DNA of 64,000 nt, from contig JAENYN010000013.1 in the NCBI GenBank assembly GCA_016841765.1, forward strand, positions 1 through 64,000. Reading direction: 5' to 3'. Below the pieces are notes generated by a model. That model was not told where the DNA came from. It saw nothing but the letters and a program-made list of their open reading frames with translations, and did not search any database. The position numbers and the translations under genes were made by a program. Shown piece after piece: positions 11,379 through 20,141 of the stretch; within the stretch, counting starts at the first letter, position 1, and every line of letters starts with the position of its first letter. Source of the DNA: Guptibacillus hwajinpoensis. Its GTDB lineage: Bacteria > Bacillota > Bacilli > Bacillales > Bacillaceae_O.

Positions 11379-11597
11379 TTAAAACTGTTGTCCCTGCCCG
11401 TTCATTTGAGACTGTGCCATAGATACGAGGCGCTTAGTGATTTCACCGCCGACAGAACCGTTGGCACGAGAAGTAGTTTCACCGCCAAGGTTTACACCAA
11501 ATTCGCTGGCGATCTCATACTTCATCTGGTCGATAGCTTGCTCAACGCCAGGCACAAGAAGTTCATTTGAGTTGTTGCTTCTAGCCATGTCTTTCAC
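11379..11597 (-). CDS. sspA: Alpha/beta-type small acid-soluble spore protein
   Basis: [48 protein letters not shown]. Confidence 0.97.
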   Translation of the reverse strand: MKDMARSNNSNELLVPGVEQAIDQMKYEIASEFGVNLGGETTSRANGSVGGEITKRLVSMAQSQMNGQGQQF

Positions 11598-11789
11598 CTC
11601 CTTGTACGTTTATGATGTGCCGAATCCCCACATCTCATACAACTTTCTTATGGTAATTGTTTCTAACACCAGCATAGTAAAAAAGCTTTCTGTAAATAAG
11701 AAAAGGGCAGGCTATGCGATCCACGAGGTGCCCTGTCCATTCCGCTTCCAAAAGTATCCCTACACCCCTGATAACTGGCGCATGAAAAA

Positions 11790-11820
11790 AAACCGGACGA
11801 TCAATGCGCCCGGTTTTTTT
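11790..11820 (-). terminator. Terminator downstream of thiI
   Basis: AAAAAACCGGaCG...GCCCGGTTTTTTTT hairpin. Confidence 0.65.
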
Positions 11821-13035
11821 TCAAAAGAGGTCTTCCTCAAATTCGGTTTTATTTTCATGATGCTCCTCATTGTACCAGAGCGTTTCTGTCCCTTCCACAG
11901 CTTCCTTCACAAGCCGGTCAACTTCAAGATTGATTTCATACTTTTCGGCAAACTCTTTCTTCGGCCTTGTTGCCGGAGAAGAAGGAAGAAACACGGTGCA
12001 GCAATCTTCATATGGCCTGATCGAAATGTCATACGTTTCAATAGCTCTGGAAATATCCATAATTTCAATTTTGTCCATCCCGATAAGAGGCCGCAGGATC
12101 GGATAACTGGTTACAGAATTAATGGTGTTCATGCTTTCAAGTGTCTGGCTTGCCACCTGCCCAAGGCTTTCACCGGTCGCCAGAGCAAGTGCATTTGTAT
12201 TACCGGCGACACCTTCGGCAATCCTTAGCATCATTCGGCGCATGATTGTCATCGAATAATTCGGCGGAATATGTTTGTTGATTTCCTTTTGCACCTCCGT
12301 AAAGGGCACGATATGCAGCTTGATGCCGCCGCCAAATGGAGTCAGCGCTTTTGCGAGATCGATGACTTTTTGTTTTGCACGTTCACTTGTATAAGGAGGG
12401 CTTTCAAAATGGATGGCCTCCAGTTTGACCCCGCGTTTCATTGTGAGATATCCGGCGACTGGACTGTCAATGCCTCCTGAAAGCAGCAAGAGGACCTTCC
12501 CGCTTGAGCCGACCGGCAATCCACCGGGTCCTTTAAAATCATAACAGGTAATATAGGTATCCTGCTCACGGACTTCCACCCGTACGTTGACATCAGGGTT
12601 ATGGACATCAACCTTCAATGAATCACCGCTGTTTTTCAAAATAAATCCGCCGATTTCCCTGTTCAATTCCTGGGAATTGATTGGAAAGATTTTATGCGCG
12701 CGGCGGGAACTGACCTTAAATGTTTTAGCATCGGGATTCGCTTCCCATAAGGCAGAAAGGGCTCCTTCTTTCATGGCATCTAGGTCATTGTTGACTTTGA
12801 CGGCAAGACTGAATGAATGGATACCAAAAACTTGCTGGAGCCCGGCAGCGACTTCCTCGTGGTTTTCGCCGTGAAGCTCAATGAAAAGCCTGTCCCGCGA
12901 TTTTTTGTATTCAAGGTTTTTAAAAGGTTTCAGCTTCCGCTTAATGTTTTGGCGAAGCTGATTGACAAATTGATGGCGGTTCTTTCCTTTTAGCGAAAGT
13001 TCTCCAAACCTGATTAAAATGTGATCATATTGCAT
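11821..13035 (-). CDS. thiI: tRNA 4-thiouridine sulfurtransferase ThiI
   Basis: THUMP-domain start [22 protein letters not shown]-loop [15 protein letters not shown]. Confidence 0.96.
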   Translation of the reverse strand: MQYDHILIRFGELSLKGKNRHQFVNQLRQNIKRKLKPFKNLEYKKSRDRLFIELHGENHEEVAAGLQQVFGIHSFSLAVKVNNDLDAMKEGALSALWEANPDAKTFKVSSRRAHKIFPINSQELNREIGGFILKNSGDSLKVDVHNPDVNVRVEVREQDTYITCYDFKGPGGLPVGSSGKVLLLLSGGIDSPVAGYLTMKRGVKLEAIHFESPPYTSERAKQKVIDLAKALTPFGGGIKLHIVPFTEVQKEINKHIPPNYSMTIMRRMMLRIAEGVAGNTNALALATGESLGQVASQTLESMNTINSVTSYPILRPLIGMDKIEIMDISRAIETYDISIRPYEDCCTVFLPSSPATRPKKEFAEKYEINLEVDRLVKEAVEGTETLWYNEEHHENKTEFEEDLF

Positions 13036-13039
13036 GTTA

Positions 13040-14185
13040 TTACCCCATTACTTTTTTTAGTTTCGGTACAACCTGAGCGAGTTCATTCAGGAAAAGGCGG
13101 ATTTCTTCCTCCGTATTGCCGAAGCCGGTGCTCACCCTGACACCGCTTACTGACCGTTCTTCGCCATGGCCGCAGGCTTCAAGGATTCGGCTTGCACTTG
13201 AAAGCTTTGAGGAACAGGCTGATTTTGTGGAAACATATATCTCTTTTTCTCCCAGAGAGTGAATTAACACTTCGGGCTTGACGCCAGGAATGGAAAAGTT
13301 GACAATATGCGGGGCACTTGCGGCTGCAGGCGAGTTAACTTCTATCCCTTCAATTGCACCCAGCCCATCCAACAGACTGGCCTTCAACTTCTCAAGGTGT
13401 TTTATTCCACCGTTTTGGGCTTGTTCCATTGTCATCCGCAATGCTTTCGCAGTGGCAACAATTCCAGGTACATTTTCAGTGCCTGCCCTGTTTCCGTGTT
13501 CCTGACCACCTCCGGAGAGCATCGGAAATAAGGAAACTCCCTTGCGGATGTACAAAAAACCGGTCCCTTTCACTCCGTTGAATTTATGTGAAGAAAAGCT
13601 GGCAAGATCGACTCCTGCCTTTTTTAATGGAAGCGGGACCTTCCCTGCAGCCTGAATTGCGTCGATATGAAAAAGCGTCTTCGGAAAGGATTTCAACAAA
13701 GCGCCGATCTCTTCAACCGGCTGTATACTGCCTATTTCATTATTGACATAAATGATGGAAACAAGAATCGTATCATCCCGCATCGCTTTTTTTAATGTAT
13801 CGACAGAAACTTTCCCATGTTCATCAACAGGCAAATAGGTGATTTCAAAATCCATTTCTTCTAGCTGCTGGAATGCTTCATGGCTTGAAGCATGCTCTAC
13901 TCCGGTAGTAATGATATGCTTCCCTCTCGACCGATATTGAAAGGCTGATCCTTTTATCGCCGTATTATTGCTTTCTGTTCCTCCCGAAGTGAAAACAATT
14001 TCACCGGGCTGTACACCCAGCAGCTTGGAAATATTTGTGCGTGACTGTTCGACCAGTTGTTCCGCTTTAATTCCCAGTTGATGCAGAGATGAAGGATTTC
14101 CGAAATATTTCTGCGCTACTGTGGTGTATGCCTCGACAGCCTCCGGGTATGGTTTTGTTGTTGCGCTGTTGTCCAGGTAAATCAT
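13040..14185 (-). CDS. Cysteine desulfurase (NifZ/IscS-type)
   Basis: [40 protein letters not shown] lysine; SACSS; next to thiI. Confidence 0.94.
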   Translation of the reverse strand: MIYLDNSATTKPYPEAVEAYTTVAQKYFGNPSSLHQLGIKAEQLVEQSRTNISKLLGVQPGEIVFTSGGTESNNTAIKGSAFQYRSRGKHIITTGVEHASSHEAFQQLEEMDFEITYLPVDEHGKVSVDTLKKAMRDDTILVSIIYVNNEIGSIQPVEEIGALLKSFPKTLFHIDAIQAAGKVPLPLKKAGVDLASFSSHKFNGVKGTGFLYIRKGVSLFPMLSGGGQEHGNRAGTENVPGIVATAKALRMTMEQAQNGGIKHLEKLKASLLDGLGAIEGIEVNSPAAASAPHIVNFSIPGVKPEVLIHSLGEKEIYVSTKSACSSKLSSASRILEACGHGEERSVSGVRVSTGFGNTEEEIRLFLNELAQVVPKLKKVMG

Positions 14186-14409
14186 CGCTATTTTTCCCTT
14201 CTATCCGTTTTTGCATTATTTAATCTTATCATAAACCATGCACTTTAATAAATAAGGTTGTTTTTAAGTAAGGCGTTTTTAATTATTCAGTGGCTTCCCG
14301 GATGCCCGGCATCGAAAAAGACACCTTGGCGAGGCGGAGAGCAGGACTGATGCCTTATGCCTATGGATGAAAGCGAAATCCGGGAACACAGGTATTGGCA
14401 GTACGATTG

Positions 14410-14545
14410 TCCTTGCGGATTATTTTCGGTTACTGTCCAATTTTCATCATTTTCTGTCCAAATCACCGACTTTACTGTCGGGTTCTTGCATTTTACTGTC
14501 CAATTATCTCGCTTTACTGTCCAATTCGCCTCTCAACAACAACTA
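14410..14545. repeat. Dispersed element containing five 21-bp units (TTTACTGTCCAATTnnnnnnC)
   Basis: CTGTC(C/G) at 14433, 14454, 14475, 14496, 14517 (exact 21-bp spacing); upstream GCGGATTATT and downstream CGCCTCTCAACAACA shared with 39230-39315. Confidence 0.85.
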
Positions 14546-14610
14546 TTTGATTTCCAAAATAAAAAAAGGAATACCAAACCTTGTGATTTGATATCCCTTT
14601 TCTAATATTT

Positions 14611-16305
14611 TTATACTTCCTGATATTCTCCGATCCACTGTTCCATTCTTTTCAAAGCGCCGGGTTCAACTTCCTCAACGGTTGAAGCGGCTGTTTCCAG
14701 CGCCGTTTCGTATTCAAAATTCCGGAACGCCTGCTCCGCTTGGTCGAGCTGGCGGGCAACATGAGGGTCCCTGCTTCGGTAGCGGTTTCCGTATTGAATG
14801 ACTCTTTCGGCGAGGTCAGCCTGTTCAAGCAGATGCAATGTTTTTTCATGCACCTTGTCGACATCCTTTTCGGCAACGGCGAGAATCTGGTTAACGGCCT
14901 GCATGTTCAGCGGCTTTTCATCCAGCTTTTCATTTACGTCGGCTATGCTGCTGTCAGCAAATTCGACTTCCTGGATATAATGCTCGGGCATACCCGGAAC
15001 CGTCGATTTCTGGATGATCCTGGTGGTATCGAACAGTTTTCTTCTCAAGCTCTGAATTGTTTCCTGCGCTCTCCGCTCATCTTTTCGCAAGGCATCGAGC
15101 ATCTCTTCATACTGATGATGCGCTGTCTTGATTTCCTCAAGCGCCTTTTCCAGTTCTTTCAGTTCCCTCCGCGCCCGGAAATAAGACACCTTCTTGCCTT
15201 TCACCATTTCAACCGCTTTTTCATATGACTTAAGTAATTTTCCAAGCTTGCGCTCGATTTCCTTTTGAGTGTCAAGCTCTTCATAAAGCCGGTAATTCTG
15301 CTGGACGGCCACCGTTTCCTTTTTCGTATGGCTGATCGCTTGATCCATTTCATCAAGTTTCGGGCCAATTGCCGGAAGGCCGGTTTCCACTTCATGCTTG
15401 GCCGTTACTTCCGCTTCAAGCTGATCGTATATGTCATCGATTTTTTTCTTAATTTCAGCTACGCCCTGTTCCGCTTCAGCGACCTCGCCTTTATCGAGCT
15501 GGCTGCGGAATTCGCTGACTTTGTTTGCCATTTCATTAATCTCGTTTTCAAAGTTGAATTCATCAATCGGGTAGCCATTTTCTTTCATTTCCATACAGCC
15601 GCTGTGCAGCTCTTTTAATTGGTCGGGCAAAGATGTGCTGCAAGCCAGCATCAAATCAGGCAATGTTTCCATTTTTTCTGTCAATGAGGTTAACAGGTCT
15701 TTTATAGTGGAGACGATGCTTGCCGCTTCTATATAGTTTCCATGTTCCCTTTTTTGCTCGTACAGGGCGAACTGTTCAGCGGTTTCATCAAGTGATTCTT
15801 CAATAGGCTTTAAAGCTTTGCCATAAGAATGGCGGTGGGACAGCAGCATCTGTTTGCATTCCCTGTATGCTGTCCGCAATTCTTCGATATCAGCTTCATT
15901 TTTTTCTTCACTGCTGATCAGTTCTTCCACTTCAGTGCGGATCACATCGATTTCATTGTTTGCTTCCTCCAGCAGCCTTCGTGTTTCGTGATTGATCTGT
16001 TTCGCCTTGCCGAAACGATAACGGTCCGCCGCCTCTTCTGCTTCGTAAAGCATTTCTTCGACATCAGGAAGCTTGCCGGTTATAAGTTCGTCCCATTTCG
16101 CCCGCCAGCGCTCGAACCGTTCTTCTGTTTCCCCGGACATATTCAGTTTTTTGACCCTTGCCAGTTCATCATTGATGGGGCGATTCATGATATCGATTTT
16201 TTTTGCTTCCAGTCGATCGACTTCATCATATACTTTTTTCCGTGAGTAAATCCCATATCCGACAAATGCCATTACAACCGCAAAAACCGCTGCAATTATG
16301 TACAT
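14611..16305 (-). CDS. ezrA: Septation ring formation regulator EzrA
   Basis: 564-aa coiled-coil protein with single N-terminal TM; position upstream of the cysteine desulfurase and thiI. Confidence 0.95.
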   Translation of the reverse strand: MYIIAAVFAVVMAFVGYGIYSRKKVYDEVDRLEAKKIDIMNRPINDELARVKKLNMSGETEERFERWRAKWDELITGKLPDVEEMLYEAEEAADRYRFGKAKQINHETRRLLEEANNEIDVIRTEVEELISSEEKNEADIEELRTAYRECKQMLLSHRHSYGKALKPIEESLDETAEQFALYEQKREHGNYIEAASIVSTIKDLLTSLTEKMETLPDLMLACSTSLPDQLKELHSGCMEMKENGYPIDEFNFENEINEMANKVSEFRSQLDKGEVAEAEQGVAEIKKKIDDIYDQLEAEVTAKHEVETGLPAIGPKLDEMDQAISHTKKETVAVQQNYRLYEELDTQKEIERKLGKLLKSYEKAVEMVKGKKVSYFRARRELKELEKALEEIKTAHHQYEEMLDALRKDERRAQETIQSLRRKLFDTTRIIQKSTVPGMPEHYIQEVEFADSSIADVNEKLDEKPLNMQAVNQILAVAEKDVDKVHEKTLHLLEQADLAERVIQYGNRYRSRDPHVARQLDQAEQAFRNFEYETALETAASTVEEVEPGALKRMEQWIGEYQEV

Positions 16306-16520
16306 GATGCACCCCTCCCCTCTTCTCTTTGTCTCTCATGTCCACACTTTCGCAGGATGCCTTTTCCCATATATATAAAACCACCTTAGAAATTCTTTCG
16401 GATTCTGAACGTTTTAATTGTTTTTATGATACCATGTAATCAACAAATTTTGACCTCATTTTTTTAAAAATTGAGCAAAAAAAGGAAATTAGCTGTTTTG
16501 GAAGAAAAGGGAGTGAAACC

Positions 16521-17366
16521 GTGAAAATAAAAGCTGATGGCCATGTCCACACCCCGTTTTGTCCGCATGGGTCGTCCGATTCTCTGGAACTATATGTCGA
16601 ACGCGCTATAGAACTGGGATTTCAAGAAATGACATTTACCGAGCATGCCCCGCTTCCCGAATCTTTTCCAGACCCTGCACCGACACGTGACAGCAGCATG
16701 AACAGGGCTGATCTGGAGCGTTATTTTTCAGCTATCGATAAAATAAAAGAAAAATACCGGAAAGACATCAGGGTGAACACTGGACTTGAAATGGATTATA
16801 TCAGGGGATATGAAATGGAAACAGCGGATCTCCTGAACGAGGTCGGACCTGTTCTCGATGACAGCATCCTGTCGGTTCACTTTCTAAACGCAGAAAGCGA
16901 ATGGATATGTATGGACTATAGCGCCACTGAATTCAGGCGGCTGGCAGAAAGAACGGGGTCGGTTGAAAATATCTACCGCCTTTATTATGAAACGGTTCAT
17001 GAATCGGTCCTGTCAGATCTCGGTCCGTATAAACCAAAGCGGATCGGACATATGACGCTGGCCCGTAAATTCCAAAAAAAATTCCCGGTTCAGCAAGATT
17101 TCAAACCGGAAATCCTTACAATATTAAATGATGTAAAGCGTCTTGGGCTTGAATTGGATTACAATGGGGCCGGCACAGTGAAGCCAGGCTGCCTTGAGAC
17201 GTATCCGCCCGGCTGGGCCGCAGTGGAAGCTTACAGACTTGGCATCCCCCTCATCTATGGATCAGATGCCCATACAGCAGACGGACTGGGACAGGGAATG
17301 TCAGCCCTGGAGCCTGATGTTCGCTTCGGTCTGCCATCCGGCAGCAGGAGCAGGAATCACCTTTAA
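16521..17366 (+). CDS. hisJ: Histidinol-phosphatase, PHP family (HisJ)
   Basis: KADGHVHTPFCPHGSSDSLELYVERAIELGFQEMTFTEHAPLP PHP motif; GSDAHTADGLGQG. Confidence 0.93.
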   Translation: MKIKADGHVHTPFCPHGSSDSLELYVERAIELGFQEMTFTEHAPLPESFPDPAPTRDSSMNRADLERYFSAIDKIKEKYRKDIRVNTGLEMDYIRGYEMETADLLNEVGPVLDDSILSVHFLNAESEWICMDYSATEFRRLAERTGSVENIYRLYYETVHESVLSDLGPYKPKRIGHMTLARKFQKKFPVQQDFKPEILTILNDVKRLGLELDYNGAGTVKPGCLETYPPGWAAVEAYRLGIPLIYGSDAHTADGLGQGMSALEPDVRFGLPSGSRSRNHL

Positions 17367-17984
17367 TTGTGACTGGTGATGACAAAGCGAATGCTCAATC
17401 CATCTCCTGATTTCACCCGAATAGATTTTATAAAAGTACTGCTCATTCGGATAAACATGCAGCACTTCGGCAAGATAATGGGGGTGCAAGTAAGGCATGG
17501 CGAACATCCCTTTCAACTGCATGATCGTATAAGGGACAGGGACTTTGCGAAATTCCTTCCGGGCAATGCCTTCTGTCAGAACCGACTGCAGAAGGTATTT
17601 TTCTTTTGAAAGATACGTTGTCATCAGTTCACGGTTCAGCATCGTATCGAGGGTAATTTCCCTCTGTACGAAGCGGGCGAGATTGGCATTTTGCTGTTGG
17701 AATAATAAGACGGTATCGGCCATTTGCATAAGGCACTCACGCCGGCTTTTTCCTGTATGGTCCTCATACACACCGTCAAGTGCAGAAATATACCCTTCAA
17801 GGAAGCCCGTAAGCAGCTGTTCCATCAACCCTTTTTTTCCGCCGAAATAATATGAAATCAATGCGACATTCACATTTGCCCTCGCTGCTATTTCCCTGAC
17901 AGAAGTGCCGTCGAATCCTTTTCTATTAAACAGCAGTGCAGCAGCTTCCATCACCCTGTCTTTCGTAGCATGCATCACCTTCAT
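17301..17984 (-). CDS. refZ: TetR-family forespore regulator RefZ
   Basis: TetR HTH ATKDRVMEAAALLFNRKGFDGTSVREIAARANVNVALISYYFGGKKGLMEQ; convergent with hisJ as in B. subtilis. Confidence 0.88.
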   Translation of the reverse strand: MKVMHATKDRVMEAAALLFNRKGFDGTSVREIAARANVNVALISYYFGGKKGLMEQLLTGFLEGYISALDGVYEDHTGKSRRECLMQMADTVLLFQQQNANLARFVQREITLDTMLNRELMTTYLSKEKYLLQSVLTEGIARKEFRKVPVPYTIMQLKGMFAMPYLHPHYLAEVLHVYPNEQYFYKIYSGEIRRWIEHSLCHHQSQLKVIPAPAAGWQTEANIRLQG

Positions 17985-18120
17985 CTATTCCCCTCCTCTT
18001 ATCCCTAATTTCGGGGACCGCCTTTTATTGTCCTTTAATTTTCTTTCGCAAAATTCGTGTATATTTCGCTATTTTTTGATATGATGTAGCTAATTTATTC
18101 GTTTTCGGGAGGGAAGAAAT

Positions 18121-18615
18121 ATGTTTAACGTCGAATCATACGAGGGGACAAAGGCCCAAAAATACGAACTTCTCCTTAAGCAGCTGAGAGCGCTGACAGA
18201 AGGAGAGCCGAATCGGATCGCAAACCTGGCGAATGCTTCAGCACTTCTAAACCAGTTTCTGGATCAAATAAATTGGGTAGGCTTTTACTTGCTGGAAGAC
18301 GGCGAGCTTGTGCTTGGCCCGTTCAACGGCCTGCCCGCCTGCGTCCGCATTTCCGTCGGCAAAGGAGTGTGCGGCACAGCTGTTTCCGAGCGGAAAACAA
18401 TGCGGATTGCCGAAGTTCACGCTTTTCCCGGCCATATCGCATGTGATGCCGCTTCCCGTTCCGAAATTGTCGTACCGATAGTTAAAAAGGATGAAGTGAT
18501 TGGGGTATTGGATATCGACAGCCCGATTATAAATCGTTTCGATGAGACCGATCAGCACTGGCTTGAACAATTTACTGCTGTTTTACAGGAAAACTTGCAG
18601 CACAGCCTTGAATGA
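18121..18615 (+). CDS. GAF domain protein, free methionine-(R)-sulfoxide reductase type (YtsP-like)
   Basis: NWVGFYLLEDGELVLGPFNGLPACVRISVGKGVCGTA; GVLDIDSP. Confidence 0.9.
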   Translation: MFNVESYEGTKAQKYELLLKQLRALTEGEPNRIANLANASALLNQFLDQINWVGFYLLEDGELVLGPFNGLPACVRISVGKGVCGTAVSERKTMRIAEVHAFPGHIACDAASRSEIVVPIVKKDEVIGVLDIDSPIINRFDETDQHWLEQFTAVLQENLQHSLE

Positions 18616-18711
18616 TTGGATTGCAGAACAAAAACAAGCCACTTGATTCCCGTTCCCCCTGGATTCCGTCTTATAAAATTCCATGTCGAAATCAATCTTA
18701 TCCTTTTATAT

Positions 18712-18755
18712 AGCTGAAAAAAGGTTCGGCCCTTTGAATGGGCCGAACCTTTTCG
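18712..18755. terminator. Terminator
   Basis: AAAAAAGGTTCGGCCCtttgaatGGGCCGAACCTTTTCG. Confidence 0.85.
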
Positions 18756-18787
18756 TTTGCTGAGTGGATAGCCGGGATTTTCCCCTT

Positions 18788-19996
18788 TTAAGGATGAACT
18801 TGTTCAGGCGCAAGGACGTTCAAGGCTTGATTGAGATCTGACCAAATGTCTTCCCAGTGCTCTAATCCTACAGAAAGGCGGAGCAGGTTATCTTTTATTC
18901 CCATATGAAGACGTGCATCTTCAGGAATGACTGCATGTGTCATTGTTGCCGGGTGCTGGATCAACGTTTCGGCGTCCCCGAGGCTGACGGCAATCTTGAT
19001 CATATTGACGTTGTTCATCACTTTCTGGGCCTCGGCTTTCCCGCCTTTAATTTCAAAGGAAATCATCCCGCCACCCATTTCCATCTGTTTTTTTGCAATC
19101 GGGTATTGCGGGTTTTCCATGTCAAATGGATAAAAGATATTCTCGACAGCCGGATGCTTTTTCAGCAAGTCAAATATTTTTGCAGCATTTTCGCAATGGC
19201 GATCCATTCTGAGCGGGAGTGTCTTCAAGCCCCTCAGCAAGAGCCACGCATCGAACGGCCCGATTACACCACCGATGTCCTTGCGGGTTGTCATGCTGAT
19301 TTCATCCATCAGCTCTTTGCTGCCAGTCACAAGTCCTGCAATCACATCACCGTGTCCGCCGATATATTTGGTGGCGCTATGGATGACAACATCACAGCCA
19401 AGGTCGAGCGGTCGCTGCAGGTATGGGGAACTGAATGTATTATCGACCACGACCGGAATCCCGTATTCCTTGGCAATCCGCGCAACCATTTCCAAATCGA
19501 TCAATCTCATTGTCGGATTGATCGGGGTTTCCAGATAAATGAGAGTGGTATTCGGTTTGATTTGCCTTCTTATTTCCTCTTCCGATTCCAGATAGCTGAA
19601 ATCATGAGAAATGCCGTGTTTCGCATCCATTAATTCCAGCAGTCCGAATGTGCATCCGTAAATGCCCCTTGACACAAGGATATGGTCTCCGCTCTTCGTA
19701 AGCGAAAACAGCACCGCAGATACCGCTGCCATGCCGGAAGCAAAAGCAAGGCCTGCTTCCCCGCCTTCTAGAGCGGCAATTCGTTCTTCCAGCGCTGTCA
19801 CGGTCGGATTTCCGAGCCTGGAATAAATATAACCTTCGCTTTCACCTGCAAATCGGGCTTCCCCCTGCTCTGCAGTTGAGAAAGTGAATGTGGATGTCTG
19901 ATAAATTGGAGGAGCCAGACTGTCATGATGATGTGCAGAATCATAACCACCATGAATGGCTTCTGTCGCAAAATTTTTCCGTTGTCCGTTTTTCAT
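18788..19996 (-). CDS. Trans-sulfuration family PLP enzyme, methionine gamma-lyase-like
   Basis: RLGNPTVTALEERIAALEGGEAGLAFASGMAA...SATKYIGGHGDVIAG; start trimmed to MKNGQRKNFATEAIHGGYD. Confidence 0.9.
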   Translation of the reverse strand: MKNGQRKNFATEAIHGGYDSAHHHDSLAPPIYQTSTFTFSTAEQGEARFAGESEGYIYSRLGNPTVTALEERIAALEGGEAGLAFASGMAAVSAVLFSLTKSGDHILVSRGIYGCTFGLLELMDAKHGISHDFSYLESEEEIRRQIKPNTTLIYLETPINPTMRLIDLEMVARIAKEYGIPVVVDNTFSSPYLQRPLDLGCDVVIHSATKYIGGHGDVIAGLVTGSKELMDEISMTTRKDIGGVIGPFDAWLLLRGLKTLPLRMDRHCENAAKIFDLLKKHPAVENIFYPFDMENPQYPIAKKQMEMGGGMISFEIKGGKAEAQKVMNNVNMIKIAVSLGDAETLIQHPATMTHAVIPEDARLHMGIKDNLLRLSVGLEHWEDIWSDLNQALNVLAPEQVHP

Positions 19997-20087
19997 ACTA
20001 AACCCCCGCTTTCTGCAAATTGTTAGCTGCCGCTTTCTGTGCCGGCATATTCCTCCCTCTTTAAGAATATGACAATGGCACTGTTTT

Positions 20088-20101
20088 TGAAAGCGTTTTC
20101 T
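20088..20101. promoter_or_regulatory. Putative CcpA catabolite-responsive element (cre)
   Basis: TGAAAGCGTTTTCT, near-consensus cre, upstream of the methionine gamma-lyase-like gene. Confidence 0.5.
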
Positions 20102-20141
20102 TTTAGAAAAAAGTAAAAAGCCTGTACCGGCCAAGAAGCTG

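Noticed and set aside
14357-14605. 82-aa ORF with FTVQF heptads over the 21-bp repeat
   Set aside because: Reading is explained by the 21-bp period being a multiple of three; the second copy has a different context and no conserved start or ribosome site.
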